DNA of 64,000 bases, from positions 62,952 to 126,951 of the forward strand of contig DHLF01000004.1 of NCBI GenBank assembly GCA_002405165.1. Direction: 5' to 3'. Position numbers and translations under genes: made by a program. Below the pieces are notes generated by a model, which did no database searches, was not told the origin of the DNA, and worked only from the letters and a program-made list of their open reading frames with translations. Origin of the DNA: Christensenella sp. UBA4675 (GTDB lineage: Bacteria; Bacillota; Clostridia; Christensenellales; Borkfalkiaceae). The first letter of the stretch is position 1. Each line of letters opens with the position of its first letter. Positions 15,378-24,559 of the stretch are shown here, one piece after another.

Positions 15378-16820
15378 ATGTTTAAGAAGAAGGAAATCTT
15401 AACCGTACCTAACCTACTTAGTTTGATAAGACTTTTACTTGTTCCCGTAATTTATATTTTATACCACTATCAACACACTATGATTGCGGTAGGCGTAATT
15501 TTATTTTCGGGTTCTACGGATATTGCGGACGGTTGGGTAGCGAGAAAATTTAATATGACTTCAGACTTCGGAAAGTTTTTCGACGCCTTAGCCGATAAAC
15601 TTACGGAAGCCGTTATGATAGTTTTGATTATTCCTAACCATAGTTTATATATCGCTCCTTTTATTTTGCTTTTGATAAAAGAAGGAATAATGATTATGTA
15701 CGGTTTCGTTGCGTTAAAGGCAAGCAACACCGTAAATAGTGCAAAATGGCACGGAAAAGTAAATACGTTTGTAATATACGTCGTTATGATTACAATGTTC
15801 GTGTTTAGAGATATGCCTTTGTGGTTAGAAATAGTTTTAGTTTCGTTAAGTTGCTGTTCGCAACTGATGTCACTGATTTTATACATTATTTTTTATCATA
15901 AATTTTTAAAAAGCAGTAAATGTACCAAAGAAGTTAAATTCAGTTATTCTAAATATATAATTTTACTCGTTTGGTTTGTTGCGGTTATCGCAACTCTTAT
16001 TTGTTCCAACGATATTTCTTTATCGGACATATTAAACTATACACCGTCTAATTTATGGATTGCAAGTATCGTACTACTCGGCTTATTCGCCTTAAAAAGT
16101 ATGATCTTTATAATTCATATAGACCTTTTATATATTGCGTCCGGTATATTATTACCTTTACCGTTAGCTATAGGCGTAGACGTTTTAGGCACGCTTATTA
16201 CCTTTATAATTCCTTATTTTATTGCTAAAAGGCAAGGATACGGAATGGTTGAAAAACTTTGCGAAAAATACCCGAAAGTAAACAAAATAGCCAAAAAAAG
16301 GAAAGAAAACGATTTTATGTTTTCGTTTATGGTTAGGCTTGCGGGCGGAATTCCTTACGATATCGTAAGTTATTTAATGGGTTCGTTAGGCGTAAATTTC
16401 GTAAACTATTTAATTAGCGGACTAATTGCAATTATTCCCGATATAGTTTTGTGCCAAATTGCCGGTTCTAGCATAAACGACCCGACTTCTCCCGCATTTT
16501 TAATCACGGTAGGAATAAAGGTTGCAAAAATCGTTATTTCGCTTTTAATTATATTTTTAATAACGCAACACAAAAAAAAGAAAATTTCTGCTGAAAATCA
16601 AGAAATTAAAGAACCTATAAAAGCCCCCGAAAAACCCGAGTCGGACGAAAATCAAGACTATGTTTTAATAAATCAAGACGGAATCATTTTTCCAAACGAT
16701 AAAAAAGAAGGTTTGCCTTTTTATAAAAGGCAAAATAAAAAGACAAATAAAAAATCTTATACCAACGATTTAAACCTTAATAAAAAATCTGAAAACGAAA
16801 TAGATACGGAAAATTTATAA
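15378..16820 (+). CDS. CDP-alcohol phosphatidyltransferase fused to a DedA/VTT membrane domain
   Basis: A protein of 480 residues. The N-terminal half is a CDP-alcohol phosphatidyltransferase with the full signature D-x2-D-G-x2-A-R-x8-G-x3-D-x3-D at about residues 50-75, as in phosphatidylglycerophosphate synthase. After about residue 190 comes a second polytopic region with the DedA/VTT (SNARE-associated) pattern, including S-F-M-V-R-L-A-G-G-I-P-Y near 325 and a G-S-S-I-N-D-P segment. A Lys/Glu/Asn-rich cytoplasmic tail follows. The start at 15378 is preferred because the earlier ATG lies in the -35 box. A role in making and scrambling or exporting phospholipid is an inference. Confidence 0.85.
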   Translation: MFKKKEILTVPNLLSLIRLLLVPVIYILYHYQHTMIAVGVILFSGSTDIADGWVARKFNMTSDFGKFFDALADKLTEAVMIVLIIPNHSLYIAPFILLLIKEGIMIMYGFVALKASNTVNSAKWHGKVNTFVIYVVMITMFVFRDMPLWLEIVLVSLSCCSQLMSLILYIIFYHKFLKSSKCTKEVKFSYSKYIILLVWFVAVIATLICSNDISLSDILNYTPSNLWIASIVLLGLFALKSMIFIIHIDLLYIASGILLPLPLAIGVDVLGTLITFIIPYFIAKRQGYGMVEKLCEKYPKVNKIAKKRKENDFMFSFMVRLAGGIPYDIVSYLMGSLGVNFVNYLISGLIAIIPDIVLCQIAGSSINDPTSPAFLITVGIKVAKIVISLLIIFLITQHKKKKISAENQEIKEPIKAPEKPESDENQDYVLINQDGIIFPNDKKEGLPFYKRQNKKTNKKSYTNDLNLNKKSENEIDTENL

Positions 16821-16958
16821 AATTCGAATTACATTTTGTCCGTTACGGAAAATTCACGAAACAACGATTTAAGCGACGTTAACACCAAATCAAAGACACT
16901 CCGACTGACAGTTTTGCTTCCGATATAGACGTAAATAAATAAGTTAAACCAAATAATT

Positions 16959-16982
16959 AAGTCGTTTTAAAAAAAACGGCTT
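16959..16982 (+). terminator. Terminator of the phosphatidyltransferase fusion gene
   Basis: AAGTCGTTTT pairs with AAAACGGCTT (one G-T pair), with a four-base loop, and is followed by T on the plus strand. Confidence 0.7.
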
Positions 16983-17051
16983 TTAAATTTTAAGCAAAAT
17001 AACTAAATTAACAAACTTTTAAATGCAAAAAAAATTTAAATTTAAACACAT

Positions 17052-17084
17052 AAAACGCCTTGCAAAAAATATGCAAGGCGTTTT
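17052..17084 (-). terminator. Terminator of the arylacid operon
   Basis: A perfect 13-bp stem AAAACGCCTTGCA/TGCAAGGCGTTTT with a 7-base loop lies downstream of the aminotransferase and ends the minus-strand operon. Confidence 0.85.
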
Positions 17085-17128
17085 ATTTATTTCTATCCTT
17101 ATTGCGAAATAATTTTTAACATAATTTA

Positions 17129-18319
17129 TTATTTTCCGTAACTTTCCGCTAGTTTTTTAAACGCAGGTAAGCTGTTTATAATTCTTTCCTTGCTTACGCA
17201 ATAAGCAATTCTAACGTAGCCTTCTACGCCGAAATCGTCGCAAGGAACTAAAATCAATTCGTATTTTTTGGCACGCTCGCAAAAATCAAGAGCAGACTTT
17301 TCAAAAGCTTTTACAAATAGATAAAACGCTCCGTCGGGATTTACGCATTCGTAGCCGTAGTCGATTAAATTCTTTAATAAAATATCTCTATTTTCCTTAT
17401 ACTTTTCTACGTCAGAAGTAAGTCCGTTACATCTAGCTATAACCTTTTGGAATAAGCTCGGCGCGCAAACGTACCCTAGCGACCTACCCGCTCCGCATAC
17501 CGCAAGATATACGTTTTTACTATCGGTCATTTCGGGGTTTACCGCTATATATCCTATCCTTTCACCCGGTAGCGATAACGATTTAGAATAAGAGTAACAT
17601 ACTAAAACATTATTATAATAATTCATTAAATACGGAACTTTTACGTCGGAATAAACTAATTCTCTATAAGGTTCGTCCGCAATTATATAAATATCGTGAC
17701 CGTATTCTTTTTGTTTATCGCTAAGAATTCTTGCCACTTGTTTAATAGTTTGTTCGGTATAAACTACTCCGCTGGGATTGTTTGGCGAGTTTAAAATTAT
17801 AGCTTTCGTGTTAGGCGTAATTTTACTTTCAAAATCTTTTATATCTATTTGGAAAGTCTTTTCTTGCGGAACGGAAACAACTAATTTTCCGTTTGCGTTT
17901 TCCACAAAAACTCTATATTCGGTAAAGAAAGGCGCAAAAGCAATAACTTCTTCACCATCGTTTAATAACGCCGACAAGCATATCGAAAGCGAAGCCGCCG
18001 CACCACAAGTCATATAAATATTATCCGGCGATAAATTTAAATTAAAACGTTTATTTATTCCGTCCGAAATAACTTTTCTAGTGTTAAAATCACCCTGAGC
18101 GGAAGTGTAACCGTGTAGGGAAACCGAATTTTCTTTATTTAATAATTCTTCTATAGCCTGATTAACTTGTTCGGGTGGGGCAACGCTGGGATTTCCCAAG
18201 GAAAAGTCGTATACGTTTTCTTCGCCTATTTCCGCGCTACGCTTTTTCCCGTATTCGAATAATTCCCTTATTACCGAACGCTTACTCCCAAGCCCGTACA
18301 TTTTTTGATTTAAATTCAT
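17129..18319 (-). CDS. PLP-dependent aminotransferase, class I/II
   Basis: A 396-residue fold-type I aminotransferase. N-S-P-N-N-P-S-G-V near residue 173, a D-E-P-Y-R-E-L (PLP ring) motif near 208 and the Schiff-base lysine segment S-Y-S-K-S-L-S-L-P-G-E-R-I-G-Y near 240 are all present. It is the last gene of the long operon and overlaps the amidohydrolase stop by four bases. In this context it probably interconverts arylpyruvates with Phe, Tyr or Trp. The sequence alone fits aspartate/aromatic-type specificity but does not prove the substrate. Confidence 0.85.
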   Translation of the reverse strand: MNLNQKMYGLGSKRSVIRELFEYGKKRSAEIGEENVYDFSLGNPSVAPPEQVNQAIEELLNKENSVSLHGYTSAQGDFNTRKVISDGINKRFNLNLSPDNIYMTCGAAASLSICLSALLNDGEEVIAFAPFFTEYRVFVENANGKLVVSVPQEKTFQIDIKDFESKITPNTKAIILNSPNNPSGVVYTEQTIKQVARILSDKQKEYGHDIYIIADEPYRELVYSDVKVPYLMNYYNNVLVCYSYSKSLSLPGERIGYIAVNPEMTDSKNVYLAVCGAGRSLGYVCAPSLFQKVIARCNGLTSDVEKYKENRDILLKNLIDYGYECVNPDGAFYLFVKAFEKSALDFCERAKKYELILVPCDDFGVEGYVRIAYCVSKERIINSLPAFKKLAESYGK

Positions 18320-19140
18320 ATTTTCTCCGATATATTAAGTAATTTTAATGCGTTTAAATAAAACAATTTATCTAAACGAGTTTTTGAAAAATCAAAGGTC
18401 AAAAGATAATCTTTTTCTTCTTTAATATCCTTCCAAGGACAGTCGGTAGCAAACAAAACCTTGTCTTCCCCGTGTTTATCGACTAATTGTACAAATTTTT
18501 CCTTTGAAATATCTTTTAAAGCGTAAGCCGTATCTATATACACGTCTTTACCCGCAATATATTTTAAAACGTCGTCGTACATTCTATTTCCGCCTAAATG
18601 AGCCAAAACGAATTTATTCCATTTAACTCTATCTATTACTTTTGCGGAAAGCTCCGGCGGACATTTGGTAGGAGCGCCGTCAAACCCGTCGTCCTTGCCG
18701 GCGTGAGTTACTACGATTAAATCGTAGTACTTAGCGCACTCTAAAATTTTAATATATCCGTCGTCATCTATAAACGTATTTTGATAATCCGGATGTATTT
18801 TAACGCCTAAAAAACCGTTTTTCTTTAAAAAAGCCATTTTCCCGTCTATATCGTCGCAAGCGGGGTGTATTCCGCCAAAAGAAATTAGTTTTCTTTTTTT
18901 GTCCGCGAAAGCCGAATTTACTTCTTTTGCAAAATAATTGATATGTTCAAATTGACTTGGTTTTGTAACTACGGGTAAAGTAATTGCTATATCGCAATCC
19001 GCCTTTTCCATTTCTTTAATTAAACCGTCTACTTGTCCGTTAAAATAATACGGAATATCATGGCTTTGTTTTGACAGTATTTCAAGCGTTTTTTGCGCGA
19101 TTTTTTCAGGAAAAATATGTGTATGAAAATCTACAAGCAT
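18316..19140 (-). CDS. Amidohydrolase-family protein (Amidohydro_2)
   Basis: The 274-residue TIM-barrel protein starts L-V-D-F-H-T-H-I-F-P, the first metal motif, followed by G-V-K-I-H-P-D near residue 133, T-H-A-G near 158, L-A-H-L-G-G near 192 and F-A-T-D-C-P-W near 240. This is the pattern of ACMSD-like decarboxylases and hydrolases. It sits between the ACT protein and the aminotransferase, with two bases to the former and a four-base overlap to the latter. A related gene at 28786-29592 lies in another ligase-containing operon. The substrate is unknown, and a thioester or amide of an aryl acid is only a guess. Confidence 0.82.
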   Translation of the reverse strand: MLVDFHTHIFPEKIAQKTLEILSKQSHDIPYYFNGQVDGLIKEMEKADCDIAITLPVVTKPSQFEHINYFAKEVNSAFADKKRKLISFGGIHPACDDIDGKMAFLKKNGFLGVKIHPDYQNTFIDDDGYIKILECAKYYDLIVVTHAGKDDGFDGAPTKCPPELSAKVIDRVKWNKFVLAHLGGNRMYDDVLKYIAGKDVYIDTAYALKDISKEKFVQLVDKHGEDKVLFATDCPWKDIKEEKDYLLTFDFSKTRLDKLFYLNALKLLNISEKI

Positions 19141-19141
19141 A

Positions 19142-19570
19142 TTATAAGGCAGAAATTTCCTCCGTTGTTAAAGTTTGAATATTGCATTCTTTAACGGCTT
19201 GTTTAATCTTTTCCATATCGGAAGTCTTTAACACTACGTAAGCATTTTGTCCGTCTACCGATAAGCCGTACATATACTCTACGTTAACATCGTACTTGGA
19301 AAGTATTTTAAGCATTTCTTGCAAACTACCCGCTTTATGCGCGATTTTTACAATCAAAACTTCCGAAACAAGCGTTGAGAAACCGTCTTTTGCGAGCATT
19401 TCTTTGCCCTTTTCGGCGTCGTTTACTATTAGTCTTAAAAGTCCGTATTCTGTGGTATCGGCAAGCGATAAAGAAATTATATTTACGTTGTTTTCTTTTA
19501 ACACAGTTAAAACTTCTTCTAATCTTCCCTTTCTGTTTTCAATAAAAACCGATAATTGTTTAGCCGTCAT
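19142..19570 (-). CDS. Tandem ACT-domain protein
   Basis: A 142-residue protein made of two ACT domains (about 4-68 and 70-135), each with the beta-alpha-beta pattern and Gly-rich turn, for example the first with N-R-K-G-R-L-E-E-V-L and the second with H-K-A-G-S-L-Q-E-M-L. ACT domains bind amino acids. In many anaerobes such a protein lies beside paaK and ior genes, as here. A role as an aromatic amino acid sensor for the ligase or oxidoreductase is an inference. AAGGAG precedes the start. Confidence 0.88.
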   Translation of the reverse strand: MTAKQLSVFIENRKGRLEEVLTVLKENNVNIISLSLADTTEYGLLRLIVNDAEKGKEMLAKDGFSTLVSEVLIVKIAHKAGSLQEMLKILSKYDVNVEYMYGLSVDGQNAYVVLKTSDMEKIKQAVKECNIQTLTTEEISAL

Positions 19571-19581
19571 AGTAAAACTCC

Positions 19582-20880
19582 TTATTGTAATTTTCTTTTA
19601 TCGATAACGTGTACCGCTTTGCCTTCGCTACGAATAAGCGTTTGAGGTTCTACGATTTTAATTTTCGCATTTAGTCCTATTGCTTGCGATACCGCGTGAG
19701 CGATTTTTTTGTTGATAGTTTCTAAAACTTTTATTTCGTCTGTGTAGTATTTAGGGTCTAATTCTACTTGAATTTCAAGCGTATCCAAATTGTTTACCCT
19801 GTCTACTATCATCATATAATGCGGAGTAACTTCTTTAACGTCTACAAGACACGCTTCTATTTGCGTGGGGAATACGTTTACTCCCCTTATAATAAGCATA
19901 TCGTCGCTTCTGCCTTTGAAACGAGAAATTCTCGCGCTGGTTCTACCGCATTTACACGGAGAACGGTCTATACTAGTTAAATCTTTGGTTCTATAACGAA
20001 TTAAAGGCAAACCTTCTTTGGTTAGAGTGGTAAATACGAGTTCTCCCGTTTCGCCGTCTTTTACGGGTTGAAGAGTTTTGGAATCTATAATTTCGGGATA
20101 GAAATGGTCTTCGCAAACGTGAAGTCCGCTATGTTCCATACAATCGCACGCCACCCCCGGTCCCATAACTTCGCTTAAACCGTAAATATCGTGGCAAGAA
20201 ACGTGGAGCTTTTGCTCTATTTCTTTTCTCATTTTTTCAGTCCAAGGTTCAGCTCCGCATATCGCCGTTTTTAATTTGATTTTATCTAGTAAACCTTCTT
20301 GCTCTAAAACTTCCGATATATGGAGTAGATAAGAAGGCGTACACGCAATAGCCGTTACCCCGAAATCTACCATCATCGTGGTAAGCTTTTTGGAATTACC
20401 CGTACTCATAGGAACAACCGTCGCTCCTATTTTTTCAGCTCCGCCGTGAGCGCCTAGTCCGCCCGTAAATAAGCCGTAACCGTAAGCTATTTGAATTATA
20501 TCGTTTCTACCTACGCCCGCCATTGTAAAACATCTTGCAACGCATTCCGACCAAATATCCAAATCTCTTCTGGTATATCCTACGACCGTTGCTTTACCAG
20601 TAGTTCCGCTGGAAGCGTGTATTCTTACTATTTCCGATTGCGGAACGGCAAAAAGTCCGAAAGGATAATTTTCTCTTAAATCGTCTTTGGTGGTAAAAGG
20701 TAATTTATTTATGTCTTCTATACCTTTAATATCGCTTGGAAGAAGTCCTACCGCTTGCATTTTTTTACGGTAAAATTCTACGTTGTGATATACGTAATCT
20801 ACTAATTTACGAAGCCTTGCGCTTTGAAGAAGAGTTAAATCTTCTCTCGACATACATTCTTTCGTTTCATTCCAAATCAT
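19582..20880 (-). CDS. paaK: Phenylacetate-CoA ligase homologue (second copy)
   Basis: A 432-residue AMP-forming ligase of the PaaK type: arylacetate + ATP + CoA gives arylacetyl-CoA + AMP + PPi. The ATP motif S-S-G-T-T-G-K-A-T-V-V-G-Y-T lies near residue 90, the Y-G-L-S-E-V-M-G-P-G motif near 233 and G-R-S-D-D-M-L-I-I-R-G-V-N-V-F-P near 325. A paralogue lies at 23208-24509. The two may prefer different aryl acids (phenyl, hydroxyphenyl or indolyl). The ribosome-binding site is weak. It lies between iorB and the ACT gene. Confidence 0.9.
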   Translation of the reverse strand: MIWNETKECMSREDLTLLQSARLRKLVDYVYHNVEFYRKKMQAVGLLPSDIKGIEDINKLPFTTKDDLRENYPFGLFAVPQSEIVRIHASSGTTGKATVVGYTRRDLDIWSECVARCFTMAGVGRNDIIQIAYGYGLFTGGLGAHGGAEKIGATVVPMSTGNSKKLTTMMVDFGVTAIACTPSYLLHISEVLEQEGLLDKIKLKTAICGAEPWTEKMRKEIEQKLHVSCHDIYGLSEVMGPGVACDCMEHSGLHVCEDHFYPEIIDSKTLQPVKDGETGELVFTTLTKEGLPLIRYRTKDLTSIDRSPCKCGRTSARISRFKGRSDDMLIIRGVNVFPTQIEACLVDVKEVTPHYMMIVDRVNNLDTLEIQVELDPKYYTDEIKVLETINKKIAHAVSQAIGLNAKIKIVEPQTLIRSEGKAVHVIDKRKLQ

Positions 20881-20895
20881 AATTATAACCGCCTT

Positions 20896-21465
20896 TTAAT
20901 GTTTGTAACCTTGTTTGAATGCTTTTACGTTTAATTCGATAGTTTTAGGCGGAACGGTTTTTTCTATAACGGAAATCCAACTTTTTTCATCAAATCCGAT
21001 ATATTTTGCGCTTAAACCCAAAACCACGCTGTTTAAAACTTTGCTGTTGCCAAGTTCTTTGGCTGTTTTAACGCCGTCTATGCTGTATAATTTATGTTCC
21101 TTTTGTAAGTTTTCTATAATATTTTCGGGATAGCTAAACGCGCCAGTAACTACGGTCATCGGTTCGATTTTGCAATCGTTTACGATAATAATTCCGTCCT
21201 TTTTAAGAAAATGCGAATATCTTAACGCTTCTAATCTTTCAAAAGCGATTAAAACGTCAACGTCCCCTTCTTCGCAAACGGGTTCGCAAACTTTTTCGCC
21301 GAATCTAACGTAAGTTACAACGCTTCCACCGCGTTGCGCCATTCCGTGTACTTCCGAAATTTTTACGTCTAAACCGTTTTCAAGAGCGGTTTTTCCTATT
21401 ATTCTACTCGTAAGCAATGTTCCTTGTCCGCCTACGCCTACAATCATAACGTTCATACTTTTCAT
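20896..21465 (-). CDS. iorB: Indolepyruvate:ferredoxin oxidoreductase, beta subunit
   Basis: The gamma-type subunit of IOR. The start at 21465 overlaps the iorA stop as ATGA and has GGTGG just upstream, giving 189 residues; an earlier in-frame ATG would lie inside iorA. G-V-G-G-Q-G-T-L-L-T-S-R-I near residue 10, H-G-M-A-Q-R-G-G-S-V near 40 and the C-terminal V-L-G-L-S-A-K-Y-I-G segment are typical. With IorA it interconverts arylpyruvate plus CoA with arylacetyl-CoA, CO2 and reduced ferredoxin. Confidence 0.95.
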   Translation of the reverse strand: MKSMNVMIVGVGGQGTLLTSRIIGKTALENGLDVKISEVHGMAQRGGSVVTYVRFGEKVCEPVCEEGDVDVLIAFERLEALRYSHFLKKDGIIIVNDCKIEPMTVVTGAFSYPENIIENLQKEHKLYSIDGVKTAKELGNSKVLNSVVLGLSAKYIGFDEKSWISVIEKTVPPKTIELNVKAFKQGYKH

Positions 21466-23198
21466 TTTGCCACCTTTTCCAATGCGCCGAATTTGCAATA
21501 AGAAGTACACAAACCGCAACCGTTACACATAGTTTCGTCAATTTTTACGGTCCCGTCTGCATTTTTGGTAATTGCGGGACAGCCGATTTTTAAACACATT
21601 CCGCATTTTTTACATTTTTCGCTTAAAGCAACGCATTTATTCGGGAAAACTTGTCCTTTTAAAAGCGCACAGGGAGCTTTTGCGATTATTACCGTAAGTT
21701 CGTTTCCGTTTACTCTTTTTTTGATTTCTTTTTCTAGCGTTTCAACGTCGAAAGCGTTTATTTCCAAAACGTTGGGAACTCCTATTGCTTTACATAAAGT
21801 AGCAAAGTTAATTGCGTAAGTGCTTTCGCCTTTTAAAGTTTTACCCGTACCTGCGTGGTCCTGATGTCCCGTCATACCCGTAGTACGATTGTCTAGTATT
21901 ATAACCGTACCCGTAGCTTTATTGTACACCATATTTATAAGCGAGTTGATACCCGTATGTAAAAACGTGGAATCGCCTATAACCGCAACCCAGTTTTTAA
22001 TAAAGTCTTTGCCCTTACCTTTTTCTATTCCGTGAAGAGCGGAAATACTTGCCCCCATACAAATAGTGGTATCTATAACGTTTAACGGAGCGACTGCACC
22101 CAAAGTATAGCAACCTATATCGCCCGAAGCGTGAATTTTTAACTTATTTAAAACCGAAAATACACTTCTGTGCGGACAACCTGGGCAAAGAATGGGCGGA
22201 CGAGCGGGAACGGAAGCTTTTTCGAACACTTCGTCGTCCTTGCCGTAAATGACTTTTTTAAGCATATTTGAGCTGTATTCGCCCTGCTTTGTAAATAAAT
22301 CTTTTCCTTTAACCGATAGTCCCCAAGATTTTATTTGTTCTTCTATAACAGGTTCTAATTCTTCGAAAACGTAAACGGTTTCTACGTTTGCAACGAATTC
22401 TTCTATCAATTTTTTAGGTAACGGATTTATAATACCGAGCTTTAATACACTTGCCGTAGGACAAGCTTCTTTAACATATTGATAAGGAATTCCGCTAGTG
22501 ATAAAACCTATTTTTTTATCGTTATACTCAATTTTATTTATGGAAAAAGTACACCCGTCTTTTTGTAAAGCATTTTCCCTTTGTTCTACCACTTTATGTC
22601 TTGCGATAGCGCAAGCGGGCATCATAACGTTTTTGGCAATGTTTCTTTCGTAAACTTTGTCTTCGGGAACGATTCTCTCTTCTAACGTTACCATACTTTG
22701 AGAGTGCGACAATTTTGTGGTGGTACGCAAAATTACGGGCGTATCGTACTTTTCGCTTATTTCGTATGCAAATTTAATAAAATCTTTCGCTTCCTGAGAA
22801 TCGGAAGGCTCTATTAACGGTAAATGTGCGCTACGAGCAATCATACGGGTATCTTGTTCGTTTTGGGAACTTGCAATTCCGGGGTCGTCTGCTACAACTA
22901 TTACAGCTCCTCCATTTGCCCCTATATAAGACATTGTATAAGCAGGGTCGCTTGCGACGTTTAATCCTACGTGTTTCATACACGCTAAACTTCTAACCCC
23001 CGCGATAGACGCCCCTGCCATAACTTCGGTAGCAACCTTTTCGTTGGGTGCCCATTCGGCATAGACTTCTTCGTACTTTGCAAGAAACTCGCTAATTTCC
23101 GTACTGGGCGTACCGGGATATGCGCTTGACACTTTTACCCCCGCTTCGTACGCACCCCTTGCGATTGCTTCGTTTCCGAGCATTATTTTCTTTTCCAT
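21462..23198 (-). CDS. iorA: Indolepyruvate:ferredoxin oxidoreductase, alpha subunit
   Basis: The 578-residue catalytic subunit. The N-terminal half has the pyruvate-oxidoreductase fold (Y-P-G-T-P-S-T-E-I near residue 28). C-P-G-C-P-H-R near 341 and G-D-S-T-F-L-H-T-G-I-N-S-L-I-N near 405 belong to the thiamine-diphosphate domain. The C-terminus carries two 4Fe-4S sites, C-x2-C-x2-C-x4-C starting at 529 and C-x2-C-x2-C-x3-C starting at 558. The enzyme is reversible. In the reductive direction it carboxylates arylacetyl-CoA to arylpyruvate. It lies between the two ligase genes. Confidence 0.96.
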   Translation of the reverse strand: MEKKIMLGNEAIARGAYEAGVKVSSAYPGTPSTEISEFLAKYEEVYAEWAPNEKVATEVMAGASIAGVRSLACMKHVGLNVASDPAYTMSYIGANGGAVIVVADDPGIASSQNEQDTRMIARSAHLPLIEPSDSQEAKDFIKFAYEISEKYDTPVILRTTTKLSHSQSMVTLEERIVPEDKVYERNIAKNVMMPACAIARHKVVEQRENALQKDGCTFSINKIEYNDKKIGFITSGIPYQYVKEACPTASVLKLGIINPLPKKLIEEFVANVETVYVFEELEPVIEEQIKSWGLSVKGKDLFTKQGEYSSNMLKKVIYGKDDEVFEKASVPARPPILCPGCPHRSVFSVLNKLKIHASGDIGCYTLGAVAPLNVIDTTICMGASISALHGIEKGKGKDFIKNWVAVIGDSTFLHTGINSLINMVYNKATGTVIILDNRTTGMTGHQDHAGTGKTLKGESTYAINFATLCKAIGVPNVLEINAFDVETLEKEIKKRVNGNELTVIIAKAPCALLKGQVFPNKCVALSEKCKKCGMCLKIGCPAITKNADGTVKIDETMCNGCGLCTSYCKFGALEKVAK

Positions 23199-23207
23199 AA
23201 TTTTCTC

Positions 23208-24509
23208 CTAATCTTTATTGCGTAAATCTTTAATTCGTTTAGCCTTGCCTTCGAATCTTTGTAAGGTATTTGGCGACTCTAATTGAACTTTTATGTCTAG
23301 TCCTAATACGACTTTAAGCTTATTTCTTATCTTTTTGTTTAATGCTTCTAGTTCCGTAAACGAATCCGTACTCTTTAATAATTCTACCCTAACGGTGAGT
23401 TTGTCCGAGTATCCTTCTCTTTCAACGATTATTTCGTAATGCGGTCCTAATTCGTGGAAAGATAAAACTACTTCTTCTATTTGCGTCGGGAATACGTTTA
23501 CTCCCCTTACTTTTAGCATATCGTCGCTTCTGCCCGATAAGTTTTCCATACGAACGAAAGTTCTTCCGCACTTACAAGGAGCGTAGTTTAATCTGGTAAT
23601 ATCTTTGGTTCTATAACGAATTAAAGGAAGTCCTTCTTTTTTAATGCATGTAACGACTAATTCGCCCTTTTCGCCTTCGGGTAAAACTTCGCCCGTTTCG
23701 GGATTTATTATTTCGGGAATGAAAAAATCTTCGTTAATGTGCATTCCGTCTAAAAATTCACATTCGCCCGAAACGCCCGGCCCCATAAGCTCGCTCATTC
23801 CGTAGTTGGAAGTAACTAACATTTGGTCGCCCCAATACTTGTGCATTTCGTTTCTCATAGCGTCCGTAAGCATTTCGCTACCGACTAAGCCGATACGTAA
23901 GTTTAAATCTTTTTTGGGGTCTAAACCCATTTCCCCCGCGACTTCCGCAAGCCTTAACGCATAAGACGGCGTTGCAACGAGTAGCGTAGTCCCAAAATCT
24001 TTCATATACATTATTTGCTTTTCGCTGTTACCCGTAGAAGAAGGAACTATCGTAGCGCCGATGTTTTCTAACCCGTAGTGTAACCCGAGTGCGCCAGTGA
24101 ACATTCCGTATCCGAAACATATTTGCGCAATGTCGTTAGACGTAGCTCCGCCCATACAGGCAATTCTGCTAACGCATTCCGTCCACATTTTTAAATCTTC
24201 TCTCGTGTAGCCGACTACCGTAGGTTTACCCGTAGTTCCGCTGGAAGCGTGTATCCTTACCAAATCTTTTTTTGGAACGGCAAATAATCCGAACGGATAA
24301 TTATCCCTTAAATCTTGCTTTGTTACAAACGGCAATTTAGATAAATCTTTTAAAGATTTTATATCTTCGGGCTTTATTCCCACTGCGTCCATTTTCGCCC
24401 TATAAGGGGCAACTTTTTCGTAAACTCTGTTTACCGTTTCTTTTAAACGGGCTAGTTGAATTTCTTCTATTTCTTTTCTGGAAAGCGTTTCTTCCTTAGA
24501 CCAAATCAT
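23208..24509 (-). CDS. paaK: Phenylacetate-CoA ligase homologue (first copy)
   Basis: A 433-residue PaaK-family ligase with S-S-G-T-T-G-K-P-T-V-V-G-Y-T near residue 90, Y-G-M-S-E-L-M-G-P-G near 234 and G-R-S-D-D-M-L-K-V-R-G-V-N-V-F-P near 327. It resembles the copy at 19582-20880 over its whole length but differs in the central substrate region, which fits separate substrate ranges. It follows the symporter gene after about 50 bases and precedes iorA by nine. An ATP-using ligase next to IorAB suggests acid activation rather than disposal. Confidence 0.92.
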   Translation of the reverse strand: MIWSKEETLSRKEIEEIQLARLKETVNRVYEKVAPYRAKMDAVGIKPEDIKSLKDLSKLPFVTKQDLRDNYPFGLFAVPKKDLVRIHASSGTTGKPTVVGYTREDLKMWTECVSRIACMGGATSNDIAQICFGYGMFTGALGLHYGLENIGATIVPSSTGNSEKQIMYMKDFGTTLLVATPSYALRLAEVAGEMGLDPKKDLNLRIGLVGSEMLTDAMRNEMHKYWGDQMLVTSNYGMSELMGPGVSGECEFLDGMHINEDFFIPEIINPETGEVLPEGEKGELVVTCIKKEGLPLIRYRTKDITRLNYAPCKCGRTFVRMENLSGRSDDMLKVRGVNVFPTQIEEVVLSFHELGPHYEIIVEREGYSDKLTVRVELLKSTDSFTELEALNKKIRNKLKVVLGLDIKVQLESPNTLQRFEGKAKRIKDLRNKD

Positions 24510-24559
24510 TTTTCACCCCATACTTATATATCAAGTAAAGTTATTTATATATTATAGCA

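Larger units (their letters stand above)
16821..17128. other. Intergenic region between convergent genes
   Basis: This 308-base gap holds two terminators (16959-16982 and 17052-17084). The first 140 bases have no convincing ORF or RNA structure. Confidence 0.6.
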
